22,096 nucleotides of DNA from CAZXIY01 sp964640935 (GTDB lineage Archaea > Thermoplasmatota > Thermoplasmata > Methanomassiliicoccales > Methanomethylophilaceae). A program made the translations under genes and the position numbers. Numbering within the stretch: position 1 is the first letter of the stretch; every line of letters starts with the position of its first letter. A model generated the notes under the pieces. It was not told the origin of the DNA. It saw only the letters and a program-made list of their open reading frames with translations, and made no database searches. Below, one piece after another: positions 14,363-21,738 of the stretch. The stretch lies in the NCBI GenBank assembly GCA_964640935.1, contig CAZXIY010000019.1, positions 1-22,096 on the forward strand, given 5' to 3'.

Positions 14363-15153
14363 TCATTCCTGATTATGCGCTTCAGGGCAGATATTGCCGA
14401 GAGCGATGCCAGGTATGATGTCTTCAGGTTGTCCGGCGACGGGACGTTGTATGTATGGCAGTTGGTCATTCCGAACTTCCCCTTGACCAGGAGCTCGTGC
14501 GAGTTGGTGGTCGCGGCAGGATCGAGGACGATCTTGACTATCGTCCTGTCGAACCCTATGCCGAGGAGACTCACGGTCGCGGCGACGTTTATGTTCTTGG
14601 GGAATATCTGGACCGCCTCTCTGGCAGAGCCGCTGAACATGACGGTCTTCTCCTTGATGTTGTTGACGTCGATGCCGCGGTCCTCGAAGTATTTCACGTG
14701 CTCGAGGGACTTCGGTCCTTTGGTGGTGATGAGCTCGACGCTGTCGAGCTCGTCCGTAGCTGCAGCTCTGAGACCGTCGGTTCCGCACAATGCTCCCGAC
14801 GGGATGAATATGCGGGCATCGCTGTTCTTGGCCTTCTCGAAAACAGTCTCTCTGAATTTATCATCGACCAATGCACCGACGGACATCAGCATTATGTCCA
14901 CTCCGCGGCCGACGGTCTTGGTCAATATATCCTTGGCCGCACCCTGTGACGCAGACTCGATCACGAGATCACAATGATAGAGTTCATCCTCGACGGAACT
15001 GACGACAATGGCCTTGTCCAAGGTCTTCGCCAATCCTTCAGCTTTGTTCTTGTCGACGTCGATAAGATAGATCCTCTTTACATCATCCATCTCGTCGGCG
15101 GCCTTCGCCAGTTTCGACCCGATGGATCCGCACCCTACGATGGTTATGCGCAT
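14347..15153 (-). CDS. nadX: L-aspartate dehydrogenase
   Basis: A 268-residue NAD(P)-dependent aspartate dehydrogenase. It produces iminoaspartate for NadA in de novo NAD synthesis, in place of aspartate oxidase NadB. Motifs are VGCGSIGSKLA (Rossmann), LIDVDKNKA, VIESASQGA, MSVGAL, PSGALCGTDGL and the C-terminal region NINVAATVSLLGIGFD, TTNSHELLVKG and PSPDNLKTSYL. The ATG at 15153 is preferred over the GTG at 15162 because the protein then begins MRITIVG and a TATA box is centred 25 nt upstream with no SD, implying a leaderless mRNA. The M24 peptidase overlaps its 3' end. nadC is elsewhere in the window. Confidence 0.94.
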   Translation of the reverse strand: MRITIVGCGSIGSKLAKAADEMDDVKRIYLIDVDKNKAEGLAKTLDKAIVVSSVEDELYHCDLVIESASQGAAKDILTKTVGRGVDIMLMSVGALVDDKFRETVFEKAKNSDARIFIPSGALCGTDGLRAAATDELDSVELITTKGPKSLEHVKYFEDRGIDVNNIKEKTVMFSGSAREAVQIFPKNINVAATVSLLGIGFDRTIVKIVLDPAATTNSHELLVKGKFGMTNCHTYNVPSPDNLKTSYLASLSAISALKRIIRNEWVGI

Positions 15154-15172
15154 GTCACGCACACTTGATTAC

Positions 15173-15182
15173 GAATATTAAG
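15173..15182 (-). promoter_or_regulatory. TATA box of nadX
   Basis: CTTAATATTC on the minus strand, centred 25 nt before the nadX ATG at 15153, so the start codon should coincide with the transcript 5' end. The BRE side adjoins the palindrome at 15185-15204. Confidence 0.6.
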
Positions 15183-15184
15183 GA

Positions 15185-15204
15185 TTTGTGCCACATAGCA
15201 CAAA
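15185..15204. promoter_or_regulatory. Perfect 20-bp palindromic operator candidate beside the nadX promoter
   Basis: TTTGTGC and GCACAAA form perfect 7-bp arms around a 6-bp spacer, the geometry of a dimeric HTH repressor site. It starts 2 nt upstream of the nadX TATA box, where bound protein would interfere with TFB/TBP, and also lies upstream of the divergent archease promoter. The regulator is unknown. Confidence 0.55.
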
Positions 15205-15211
15205 AACTCTA

Positions 15212-15228
15212 CGAAATCCGTAATTTCG
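15212..15228. repeat. Inverted repeat CGAAAT-N5-ATTTCG upstream of archease
   Basis: Perfect 6-bp arms lying 10 nt before the TATA-like element of the archease gene, on the other side of the divergent region from the 20-bp palindrome. The sequence differs from that palindrome, so a separate factor, or chance, is likely. Confidence 0.35.
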
Positions 15229-15237
15229 GGGGATACT

Positions 15238-15244
15238 GTTTAAT
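15238..15244 (+). promoter_or_regulatory. TATA-like box of the archease gene
   Basis: GTTTAAT, with TTTAAT centred about 26 nt before the archease ATG at 15268. There is no SD before that ATG, so a leaderless transcript is predicted. Confidence 0.5.
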
Positions 15245-15267
15245 GCTTTCCGCGGATTCACATCCGC

Positions 15268-15672
15268 ATGAGATACGAGGTATGCGACCACACGGCCGAT
15301 GTGATGATAAGATGCACCGGCGGGGATCTCGAAGAATGCTTCGAGAACGCCGCCTATGCGATGTTCGATCAGACCGTGGACGCATCTTCGATAGAGGATC
15401 GCATCGAACGCACCGTCGAGGCCGAGGGGAAGGATCCCGAGGAGCGTCTTTACGCATTCCTGTCGGAGCTGCTGTTCGTTATGGACTGCGACGGGCTCGT
15501 CTTCAACAACTTCCGCGTGAGCTTCGACGGCGATAAGGTCAAATGCATAGCCAGAGGCGAACCCCTGGATCTCCGCAAGCATCATCCGAAGGCAGAGATC
15601 AAGGCCGTCACATATCATATGCTCTCCGTAGATACGAAGAAGCCCGAGATAACAGTCATTTTCGATGTGTGA
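15268..15672 (+). CDS. Archease (tRNA ligase RtcB activator)
   Basis: A 134-residue archease. Archease speeds guanylylation and turnover of the RNA ligase RtcB, which seals spliced tRNA halves in archaea. The N-terminal DHTADV motif (metal-binding Asp/His), EECFENAAYAMFD, the FLSELLFVMD helix and C-terminal AVTYHML with the ITVIFDV last strand are all characteristic. Length is usual. No rtcB or tRNA gene is in the window. It is divergent from nadX across a regulatory region of about 115 nt and has its own TATA-like element. The next gene has its own promoter. Confidence 0.95.
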   Translation: MRYEVCDHTADVMIRCTGGDLEECFENAAYAMFDQTVDASSIEDRIERTVEAEGKDPEERLYAFLSELLFVMDCDGLVFNNFRVSFDGDKVKCIARGEPLDLRKHHPKAEIKAVTYHMLSVDTKKPEITVIFDV

Positions 15673-15710
15673 CCCTCCGGTCCGGACACAATTGATGTCG
15701 GCAGGACCCT

Positions 15711-15720
15711 ATTAATATAG
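15711..15720 (+). promoter_or_regulatory. TATA box of the formyltransferase operon
   Basis: ATTAATATAG, continuing into AATAAAG, lies about 35 nt before the ATG at 15751. The transcript start would fall near 15740, just ahead of the GAGGTG ribosome binding site (15741-15746). Confidence 0.55.
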
Positions 15721-15750
15721 AATAAAGGCAATCGTATCCAGAGGTGCAAA

Positions 15751-16383
15751 ATGCTCAGATTAGGCTGGTTCTCCACTGCTAGGGGCCCGGGATCGCGCAA
15801 CCTTCTCCGCGAGGTCATGGAAAAGAAGAAGGCCGGCGTCCTTGACGTAGAGATATCGTTCGTTTTCTGCAATTGGGACAACAACGAGGATCCGAATCCA
15901 AGGAAAGATCAGAGGGAGCAGTTCTTCCAGATGGTCAAAGGGTACGGCATACCGCTGATCACGATATCGTGGAAGACATTCAGACCGGACCTCTGGAACA
16001 CCGATCAGAAGATGTGGAGGGATGAATACGGCAAGGAGATCCGCAAGAAGATCTCCGAGTACGATTTCGATCTTGGCATCCTCGCCGGATACATGCTCTG
16101 GATNNNNNNNNNNNNNNNNNNNNNNNNNNNNNNNNNNNNNNNNNNNNNNNNNNNNNNNNNNNNNNNNNNNNNNNNNNNNNNNNNNNNNNNNNNNNNNNNN
16201 NNNCTTTTCAAACGCATCAGAGAGGACGGCATGAAACGCGAGCTGCCGCTCATCGTCGCAACGATAAAACAATTCGCGGACGGGAACGTCAGCATAAAGA
16301 ACAAGAGGCTGTACCAAGGGGACAGGCCGCTGGAACATCCGTTCGACCTTTCCGAAGAGGTCAACAGGGCTATCGGGGAATAA
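15751..16383 (+). CDS. PurN-like formyltransferase-family protein, interrupted by an assembly gap
   Basis: The N-terminal segment has the formyltransferase Rossmann start (RLGWFSTARGPGSRNLL), FVFCNWDNNED and GIPLITISW, then ILAGYML just before the gap. The C-terminal piece (REDGMKRELPLIVATIKQF, then a short beta region) also fits. Formyltransferases transfer formyl from a folate-type carrier to an amine, as in GAR transformylase, but this is a divergent relative and the substrate is unknown. The catalytic Asn-His-Asp residues would fall within the 100 N (16104-16203), so activity cannot be judged. About 70-75 residues are expected there, against 33 implied. It has a strong GAGGTG SD and leads a three-gene operon with the HAD protein and flavoprotein. 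Confidence 0.85.
   Translation: MLRLGWFSTARGPGSRNLLREVMEKKKAGVLDVEISFVFCNWDNNEDPNPRKDQREQFFQMVKGYGIPLITISWKTFRPDLWNTDQKMWRDEYGKEIRKKISEYDFDLGILAGYMLWXXXXXXXXXXXXXXXXXXXXXXXXXXXXXXXXXXLFKRIREDGMKRELPLIVATIKQFADGNVSIKNKRLYQGDRPLEHPFDLSEEVNRAIGE
16104..16203. other. Run of 100 N inside the formyltransferase gene
   Basis: Exactly 100 unknown bases that remove the expected active-site region. Frame is preserved across the placeholder, but the family suggests more than 200 missing bases. Confidence 0.97.
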
Positions 16384-16387
16384 CAAC

Positions 16388-17488
16388 ATGGAATACAATC
16401 CGATGGAGGAACTTGGGTTCATCGAGGACAAACAGTTCATCTCGAACTGCAACGGGTTCATATCCAAGAACGATAACGCAAAACGCATGTGCGGAAAGTT
16501 CATCCGCAACGGAGAACGCTTCTTCGACGTCGTGTCGAGATACGACGACATCGCCTCATATGCCCTGAATCGCGACGACAGCAAGAACTGCACCGCTCTG
16601 AAGATGATTGTCCCGTTCCTGAAAGCGTACGGGGTCACCGACCACATGGCATACGAATTCTCCAAGGAGGACCTCAAACTGGTACCCGGAGCAGACAGCA
16701 CCATCAGGTATCTGTATGAGCTTCTGCCAACGTTCGTCACAACCGGGTCGTTCGAGCATCACATGATGGCCGTCTGCGATTCGATCAAATTCCCGATGAC
16801 CAACGTATCCTGTACGCGCGTGGAATTCGACTCGATGGAACTGGACAGGCAGGAAGCGAAATCCCTTAGGGAGATGGCCGCGAAGATAACTTCGCTGCAT
16901 GTCCCGAGGACGATGTACACCCTGACAGAAGCGAAGACCTTGGACGACGAGGATACGAAGATAATCACCGAGCTCGACAAGATCTTCCAGGATACGATAC
17001 CGGACATGGGCATAGAGGATGATCTCAAGAACGTGATCCAGATGGGAGCGAACGAAAAAGCGTACGCCCTGCTGGAGATACGCAGGAAGACGGAGATCGA
17101 ATTCAATTCCACTGCATACGTAGGAACGGGCATATCCGACTATCAGGCACTGGACCTGGTCCGCGACAGCGACGGTCTGGCGGTCTCGTTCAACGGCGGC
17201 GAGTTCGCCGTACGCGGATGCAACGTGGCAGTTATGGGCAACAACGCGATCGCGGTGGGCGTACTGGCCGCGGAATTCTACAACGAAGGCATCGAGGCGG
17301 TCTACGACCTTATCGAGAACTGGGACAGGGACAAGCTGAAGGCCCACAAATGCTCGGACAGGCACCTCATGGATGCTATGCTCAAAGCATATCCCAAGAA
17401 GCTCCCCCGGGTCGTGAAGGTCGACAGGCACAACGTCGACGATATCACGCTGGAGAGCGAAGAATACAGAAGAAAGGTCATGAGATGA
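16388..17488 (+). CDS. EhaR-like archaeal HAD-fold protein with substituted catalytic residues
   Basis: A 366-residue member of the archaeal HAD family annotated in methanogens as energy-converting hydrogenase A subunit R (COG4030-like). Recognition rests on ISKNDNA (25-31), RYDD, MIVPFLKAYGVT, VPGAD and GLAVSFNGGEFAVR. The family motif I, as I recall it, is DCEGPI with a nucleophilic Asp; here it reads NCNGFI (Asn20, Asn22). Motif IV, recalled as GDSITD, is GTGISD (246-251), so its first Asp is Thr247. A 16-residue N-terminal extension is also unusual. The protein is therefore probably not a phosphatase and may be structural or binding. It begins 4 nt after the formyltransferase stop and overlaps the flavoprotein by 4 nt. 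No eha hydrogenase genes are seen here. Confidence 0.75.
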   Translation: MEYNPMEELGFIEDKQFISNCNGFISKNDNAKRMCGKFIRNGERFFDVVSRYDDIASYALNRDDSKNCTALKMIVPFLKAYGVTDHMAYEFSKEDLKLVPGADSTIRYLYELLPTFVTTGSFEHHMMAVCDSIKFPMTNVSCTRVEFDSMELDRQEAKSLREMAAKITSLHVPRTMYTLTEAKTLDDEDTKIITELDKIFQDTIPDMGIEDDLKNVIQMGANEKAYALLEIRRKTEIEFNSTAYVGTGISDYQALDLVRDSDGLAVSFNGGEFAVRGCNVAVMGNNAIAVGVLAAEFYNEGIEAVYDLIENWDRDKLKAHKCSDRHLMDAMLKAYPKKLPRVVKVDRHNVDDITLESEEYRRKVMR

Positions 17489-18528
17489 GCGATGTAGCGA
17501 TAGTCGGGGGCGGACCGGCAGGTCTGTCCGCGGCATTCTTTCTTTCAATTTACGGTTCTGATGACGTGACCGTCATCGAACGCCTCGGCAAGACCCAGTA
17601 TGACAGATACCACAGGATCTGCGGCGGATGCATAAGCAATGCGGCGTTCGGAGAACTTAGGCCTATGAAGCCATCCGGCATTCTGAACAGGGTCAGAAGG
17701 ACCAGGATCGTATGGCCAGACGGCACGACGGTGAAGGTCAGGACGAAAGGGTACATACTCGACCGGCCGACGTTCCTGTCAGACATCAGATCCGAATGCA
17801 TAGCCAGAGGTGTGAAATTCGTAAACGGTTCCGTTACTGATATCTCCCGTGAGGACGGAAGATACCGTATATCGACATCTTCCGGATCGACATTGGAATG
17901 CGATTCGCTGGTCGGTGCGGACGGGGCATCATCGGTCGTCAGAAAGACCGTCTTCGGATCGGAACCGAAGAGAAAGATCGCCGCGAACGAGTTCATAGTC
18001 GGAAGGAAGAGCGACGGGGATCTGACATTCCATGTGGACGAAAGATACAAGGGCACCTATGTCTGGGACTTCCCCCACGGAGAATCGTCTGAGACCGGGG
18101 GCATGCTCGGGATCTTCGACGAAAGTGACTTTCTGTCCAAAGGATCGAGATACATACCCATCGGAGGCGTGGACGAGCTGACCAAGGACGGCGCTTATCT
18201 GCTCGGAGATGCCGCTGCCATGGCCAACCCGATATCATACGGAGGTCTCAAGACCGCCCTGGTATCCGGGAAGATGGCCGCGAAGGCGATATCTAAGGGA
18301 AGACCGGAGATCTATTCCAAATGGTGGTCGTCGTCCATGCTCTCGGACGGACGTTTCATGGATGTCAACAGGATCATGTCGAGATGGACCGATAAGGATC
18401 TGGAACATGCGGTCAGACCCTTCAGGCACGGAGGGATCTACCTCCCTGGGATCGTCGCCTGCATCACGCAGCCGAAGAACATCAATGTGTATTTCGGATG
18501 TCTCTTCGCGTTCTCCCACTCCTGGTGA
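17485..18528 (+). CDS. Geranylgeranyl reductase family FAD-dependent oxidoreductase
   Basis: A 347-residue flavoprotein. It carries GGGPAG (8-13) for FAD binding, the CGGCIS motif typical of the GGR family near residue 48, DRPTFL, GADGASSVVR in the middle and LLGDAAAMANPISYGG for the FAD ribityl/flavin site near residue 235. Members reduce isoprenoid double bonds in lipids, quinones or pigments, but substrate specificity cannot be deduced. The ATG overlaps the HAD gene stop (ATGA), so translation is coupled. It differs clearly from the family member at 1-224. The tail has several Cys/aromatic residues (PGIVACITQPKN; YFGCLFAF). Confidence 0.87.
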   Translation: MSDVAIVGGGPAGLSAAFFLSIYGSDDVTVIERLGKTQYDRYHRICGGCISNAAFGELRPMKPSGILNRVRRTRIVWPDGTTVKVRTKGYILDRPTFLSDIRSECIARGVKFVNGSVTDISREDGRYRISTSSGSTLECDSLVGADGASSVVRKTVFGSEPKRKIAANEFIVGRKSDGDLTFHVDERYKGTYVWDFPHGESSETGGMLGIFDESDFLSKGSRYIPIGGVDELTKDGAYLLGDAAAMANPISYGGLKTALVSGKMAAKAISKGRPEIYSKWWSSSMLSDGRFMDVNRIMSRWTDKDLEHAVRPFRHGGIYLPGIVACITQPKNINVYFGCLFAFSHSW

Positions 18529-18542
18529 CCGCAAGTATCCTG

Positions 18543-18550
18543 TTTTATAG
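18543..18550 (+). promoter_or_regulatory. TATA box of the MFS transporter gene
   Basis: TTTTATAG centred about 25 nt before the ATG at 18572. No SD lies between, which points to a leaderless transcript. Confidence 0.55.
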
Positions 18551-18571
18551 TTTCTTTAAGATACACCATGC

Positions 18572-20014
18572 ATGAATGAAGAGAAGAAAGGGATGGGTCT
18601 GAGCGGGGCGGAGAAGATCGTCCTTTTCGCTCTCGTCCTAGGTACTTTCATGACGGCGCTGGATGCGACCATCGTATCCGTCGCCCTGCCCGACATGGCC
18701 GCTGAGTTCGGCGAATCCGGACACGATACGTCGAACATCTCGTGGGTGCTGCTGATCTACACGCTCATGCTGTGCTGTTTCATACTTCTGTGGGCGAAGG
18801 TCGGGACCAACATCGGCTACAAGAAGGTGTTCGTCATCGGCGTCGCGATATTCACGATCACGTCGCTTGCGATCGGGCTGTGCGGAATGATGAAGGGCAT
18901 CGGCCTCAATATCATCATTTTGCTAAGGGCTGTGCAGGGCCTGGGGGCGGGAATGTCCATGGCGATGTCATTGGCCATGGTATCCACGTATCTTCCTAAA
19001 TCGGTAAGAGGTTCCGCCATAGGCGTGGTCACTCTGGCCGCATCGGCCGGTACGGCCTTCGGACCCGCGATCGGCGGTGTCCTGACGACCTTCCACTGGT
19101 CGTACATATTCTTCATCAACGTCCCGATAGGGATAATCTGCATAATCCTCTCGATAAAGTACATGAGCACGCCGGAATCCGACGTGAAGACCGAGAAGAA
19201 GAAGCTCGACCTCGTCGGAGCGGCACTCCTTTTCATCATGCTGTTCTCGCTGATATTCTACCTCAACAAAGGGGATGAGTTGGGCTGGACCTCCAACAAG
19301 GGGCTCCTTCTCCTGGTGACCATGTTCGTCGCCGGAGGCCTGATCGCCTGGTGGGAGCAGAGAGCGGCCGATCCGCTGATCTCCCTTAGGCTGATAGGCA
19401 ACAAGCAGATCACTGGAGCGAACATCGTCGGGATGCTGATGTTCATGGCCATGGGGGGAAGCTACCTCCTGCTGCCGTACTACTTGGGATACGTGCAGGG
19501 GTACGAGACCGTGGAATACGGGCTCATACTGATAGCCAACTCAGTCGGAATGATGGCCGCCGGACCGGCGGTCGGACGCATAGCGGACAGGACCGGCGGC
19601 AACAAGAGATTCATCGTTCTCGGATGCCTGGTCGCAGCGGCCGGATTCTTCATGATGACCATGTTCGACGGATCCACGTCGCTCTGGTTCATACTCGCCG
19701 CACTGTTCGTCATGGGCGCCGGGATGGGTATGGCCCTCGTTGCGTCCACCAACCTGGCGTTCGGGTACAGCAGGGACGGGGAGGACGGGCAGATGTCGGG
19801 TCTGACCAACACGTTCAGACAGGCCGGGAGCTCGACCGGTGTGGCCGTGCTCAACGCCATATTCATGGGCTCGATAATCGTCACGTCCACGTCGATAGAT
19901 CTCGTTCCCGGATTCAGGCATGCATTCTTCGTCGCGGTGCTGATCGCCCTTGTGGCGTTCGTCGTCGCCATGGGATTGAAGAACGTCAAGCCTGCTGAGA
20001 CGAAGAACGAGTGA
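18572..20014 (+). CDS. MFS transporter, DHA2 (EmrB/QacA-like, 14-helix) family
   Basis: A 480-residue polytopic membrane protein of the drug:H+ antiporter-2 family. The N-terminal helix carries the family motif LDATIVSVALP, followed by the WVLLIYTL helix, KVGTNIGYKKVF loop, LGAGMSMAMSLAMV and SAGTAFGPAIGGVL with the Gly-Pro motif C of antiporters. Length and hydrophobic pattern fit 14 transmembrane helices; the C-terminus is a short charged tail. It likely exports a toxic or amphipathic compound using the proton gradient, but the substrate is unknown. No regulator gene adjoins it. It is a single-gene unit that converges with the thioredoxin operon across a strong hairpin. Confidence 0.93.
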   Translation: MNEEKKGMGLSGAEKIVLFALVLGTFMTALDATIVSVALPDMAAEFGESGHDTSNISWVLLIYTLMLCCFILLWAKVGTNIGYKKVFVIGVAIFTITSLAIGLCGMMKGIGLNIIILLRAVQGLGAGMSMAMSLAMVSTYLPKSVRGSAIGVVTLAASAGTAFGPAIGGVLTTFHWSYIFFINVPIGIICIILSIKYMSTPESDVKTEKKKLDLVGAALLFIMLFSLIFYLNKGDELGWTSNKGLLLLVTMFVAGGLIAWWEQRAADPLISLRLIGNKQITGANIVGMLMFMAMGGSYLLLPYYLGYVQGYETVEYGLILIANSVGMMAAGPAVGRIADRTGGNKRFIVLGCLVAAAGFFMMTMFDGSTSLWFILAALFVMGAGMGMALVASTNLAFGYSRDGEDGQMSGLTNTFRQAGSSTGVAVLNAIFMGSIIVTSTSIDLVPGFRHAFFVAVLIALVAFVVAMGLKNVKPAETKNE

Positions 20015-20025
20015 AACCGAATAAA

Positions 20026-20059
20026 AGGGTCCGATACGCCTGACGGCGTGTCGGACCCT
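20026..20059. terminator. Strong hairpin shared by the convergent MFS and thioredoxin reductase genes
   Basis: AGGGTCCGA and TCGGACCCT (9 bp), then a T-G pair, then ACGCC and GGCGT (5 bp) close a TGAC loop, giving a 15-bp stem. On the minus strand it is followed by TTTTATT, so it resembles an intrinsic terminator for the thioredoxin operon; on the plus strand the downstream sequence is less U-rich. It starts 12 nt after the MFS stop. Confidence 0.75.
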
Positions 20060-20068
20060 GAAAATCAT

Positions 20069-20983
20069 TCAATTCGTTTTGGAAAGATAATCGTCTGCCG
20101 CTTTGGAGGCGAATGCTCCGTCGGCTGTTGCCGCGACCACCTGTCTGACCTCTTTGGTCCTGACGTCGCCCGCCGCGAATACGCCGGGGACGCTGGTGAC
20201 CGTGGATTCATCAGCCACGATGTACCCGTGATCGTCGATGTCGATCTTTCCTTTGAAGATCTCCGTCATCGGATCCCTGCCGACGGACACGAATATCGCG
20301 TCACACTGCAGATCCTTCTTCTTTCCCGTGTTAACATCCTCGATCTCGATGCCCGTGACCTTGCGGTCGTGAAGGATCTTCGTCACCTTCGAGTTCCACA
20401 CGTACTCTATATTCGGCACATTCTTCAGGGCGCCGATATAGACTCTGGAGGCACGCAGACTGTCCCTCCTGTGCACGATGTAGACCTTGGGACATATCTT
20501 CGACAGATACATCGCATCGGCTATCGCGGAATTCCCGCCGCCGATGACTGCGACAGGCTTGTTCTTGAACATCATGCCGTCGCAGGTAGCGCAATATGCT
20601 ACGCCGTGGCCGCGCATCTCGTCCTCGTCCTTGATGCCGAGCTTCCTCGGGAACGCACCCGTTGCTATGATGACCGCCCTGGCCTCGTATGTCCCGGATG
20701 ACGTGGTGAGCTTCTTCACCTTTCCGTCCAGCTCCACGGCGGTGACCTTCTCGTTGATGGTCTTGACGCCGAAACGCTCTGCCTGGGCCGTCATGATCGC
20801 CCCCAGGTCATATCCGTTGATGCCGTTCTCGAAACCCGGGTAGTTCTCGATGAGCATCGTATTGGCCATCTGGCCGCCTGGCCCGAGGGCCTCGAACATC
20901 GTCACCGAATATCCCGAACGCACTGCATAAAGAGCTGCCGTGCATCCGGCCGGACCTCCGCCTATCACCGCTATGTCGATCAT
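20069..20983 (-). CDS. trxB: Thioredoxin reductase (NADPH)
   Basis: A 304-residue low-molecular-weight thioredoxin reductase. It binds FAD through GGGPAG (8-13), has the redox-active CATC (Cys131, Cys134) and the NAD(P)H domain GGGNSAIADA (148-157). HRRDSLR (171-177) supplies the basic residues for the NADPH 2'-phosphate. The C-terminal VPGVFAAGDV motif is also present. It should reduce the thioredoxin encoded two genes upstream. The ATG at 20983 lies 1 nt after the SDR stop, with GTGAT upstream. It is the third gene of the trx-SDR-trxB operon and ends just before the strong hairpin. Confidence 0.96.
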   Translation of the reverse strand: MIDIAVIGGGPAGCTAALYAVRSGYSVTMFEALGPGGQMANTMLIENYPGFENGINGYDLGAIMTAQAERFGVKTINEKVTAVELDGKVKKLTTSSGTYEARAVIIATGAFPRKLGIKDEDEMRGHGVAYCATCDGMMFKNKPVAVIGGGNSAIADAMYLSKICPKVYIVHRRDSLRASRVYIGALKNVPNIEYVWNSKVTKILHDRKVTGIEIEDVNTGKKKDLQCDAIFVSVGRDPMTEIFKGKIDIDDHGYIVADESTVTSVPGVFAAGDVRTKEVRQVVAATADGAFASKAADDYLSKTN

Positions 20984-20984
20984 A

Positions 20985-21737
20985 TCACATCACTATTCCG
21001 CCGTCGACGTTGATTATGGTCCCCGTCGTGAAGGACGCCTCATCGGATGCGAGATAGACGTACGCTCCGGCCAACTCCTCCGGTTCCGCTATGCGCTTGA
21101 GCGGTGTGAAGTTCTCCAATGCCGCTTTCATCTTCGGATCGACGAATTCGGCCATCATGTCCGTCAGGACCGCTCCCGGAGCGACGGCGTTGACGCGGAT
21201 CTTGTATTCTCCCAGCTCTTTGGCGCAGGATTTCGTCAGTCCGTTTATACCGAATTTGGATGACGAGTGTGCCGTCTGCATCTTACCGCCGTACGTTCCG
21301 ACCATGGAGCTCGTGTTGATGATGCTCCCTCCGCCGTTGTCCCTCATCACCGAGGCGACCGCCCTGGTGCATCTGAACGCTCCGCAGAGGTTGATGTTGA
21401 TGACATCGTCGAAATCCGCATCGGTCATATCGAAGATGCGTTTTGTGGATGTCACTCCGGCATTGTTCACGAGGATGTCGATCGTCCCCCATTTTCCGAC
21501 GACCGCCTTTACCATCTCCGCCACGGACGCACTGTCCGATACGTTGACGGCCACCGGCAGTATCTCGCCGGATGGGAACTTCGAAGAGAGCTCTTTCGCG
21601 GCCTTCTCGGCCGAACCGATCCTGCTCCCGCATACGGCGACCTTGGCCCCCTCTCTCAGGAACGCCTCGGCGACCGAGAATCCTATGCCGCGGGACGACC
21701 CCGTCACCACCGCGACCTTGCCGCTCAGTCTCCCCAT
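20985..21737 (-). CDS. Short-chain dehydrogenase/reductase (FabG-like) with His in place of catalytic Tyr
   Basis: A 250-residue classical SDR. Cofactor motif TGSSRGIG (12-19) and NNAG (91-94) are intact, as are Asn116, the Ser region NTSS (141-144) and Lys161. The catalytic Tyr of YxxxK is replaced: the segment reads HSSSK with His157, from a CAC codon one base away from TAC. The rest of the fold, including IRVNAVAPG and the C-terminal INVDGG, is well kept, so the gene is not decaying. It may be an inactive or altered reductase, perhaps with another role in redox binding. It sits 1 nt from both neighbours, between thioredoxin and its reductase, so coordinated expression is likely. The substrate is unknown. 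Confidence 0.9.
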   Translation of the reverse strand: MGRLSGKVAVVTGSSRGIGFSVAEAFLREGAKVAVCGSRIGSAEKAAKELSSKFPSGEILPVAVNVSDSASVAEMVKAVVGKWGTIDILVNNAGVTSTKRIFDMTDADFDDVININLCGAFRCTRAVASVMRDNGGGSIINTSSMVGTYGGKMQTAHSSSKFGINGLTKSCAKELGEYKIRVNAVAPGAVLTDMMAEFVDPKMKAALENFTPLKRIAEPEELAGAYVYLASDEASFTTGTIINVDGGIVM

Positions 21738-21738
21738 G

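Noticed and set aside
18535..18564. Inverted repeat GTATC ... GATAC around the MFS promoter
   Set aside because: Only 5-bp arms with a 20-nt spacing; too weak to call an operator, and no regulator gene is adjacent.
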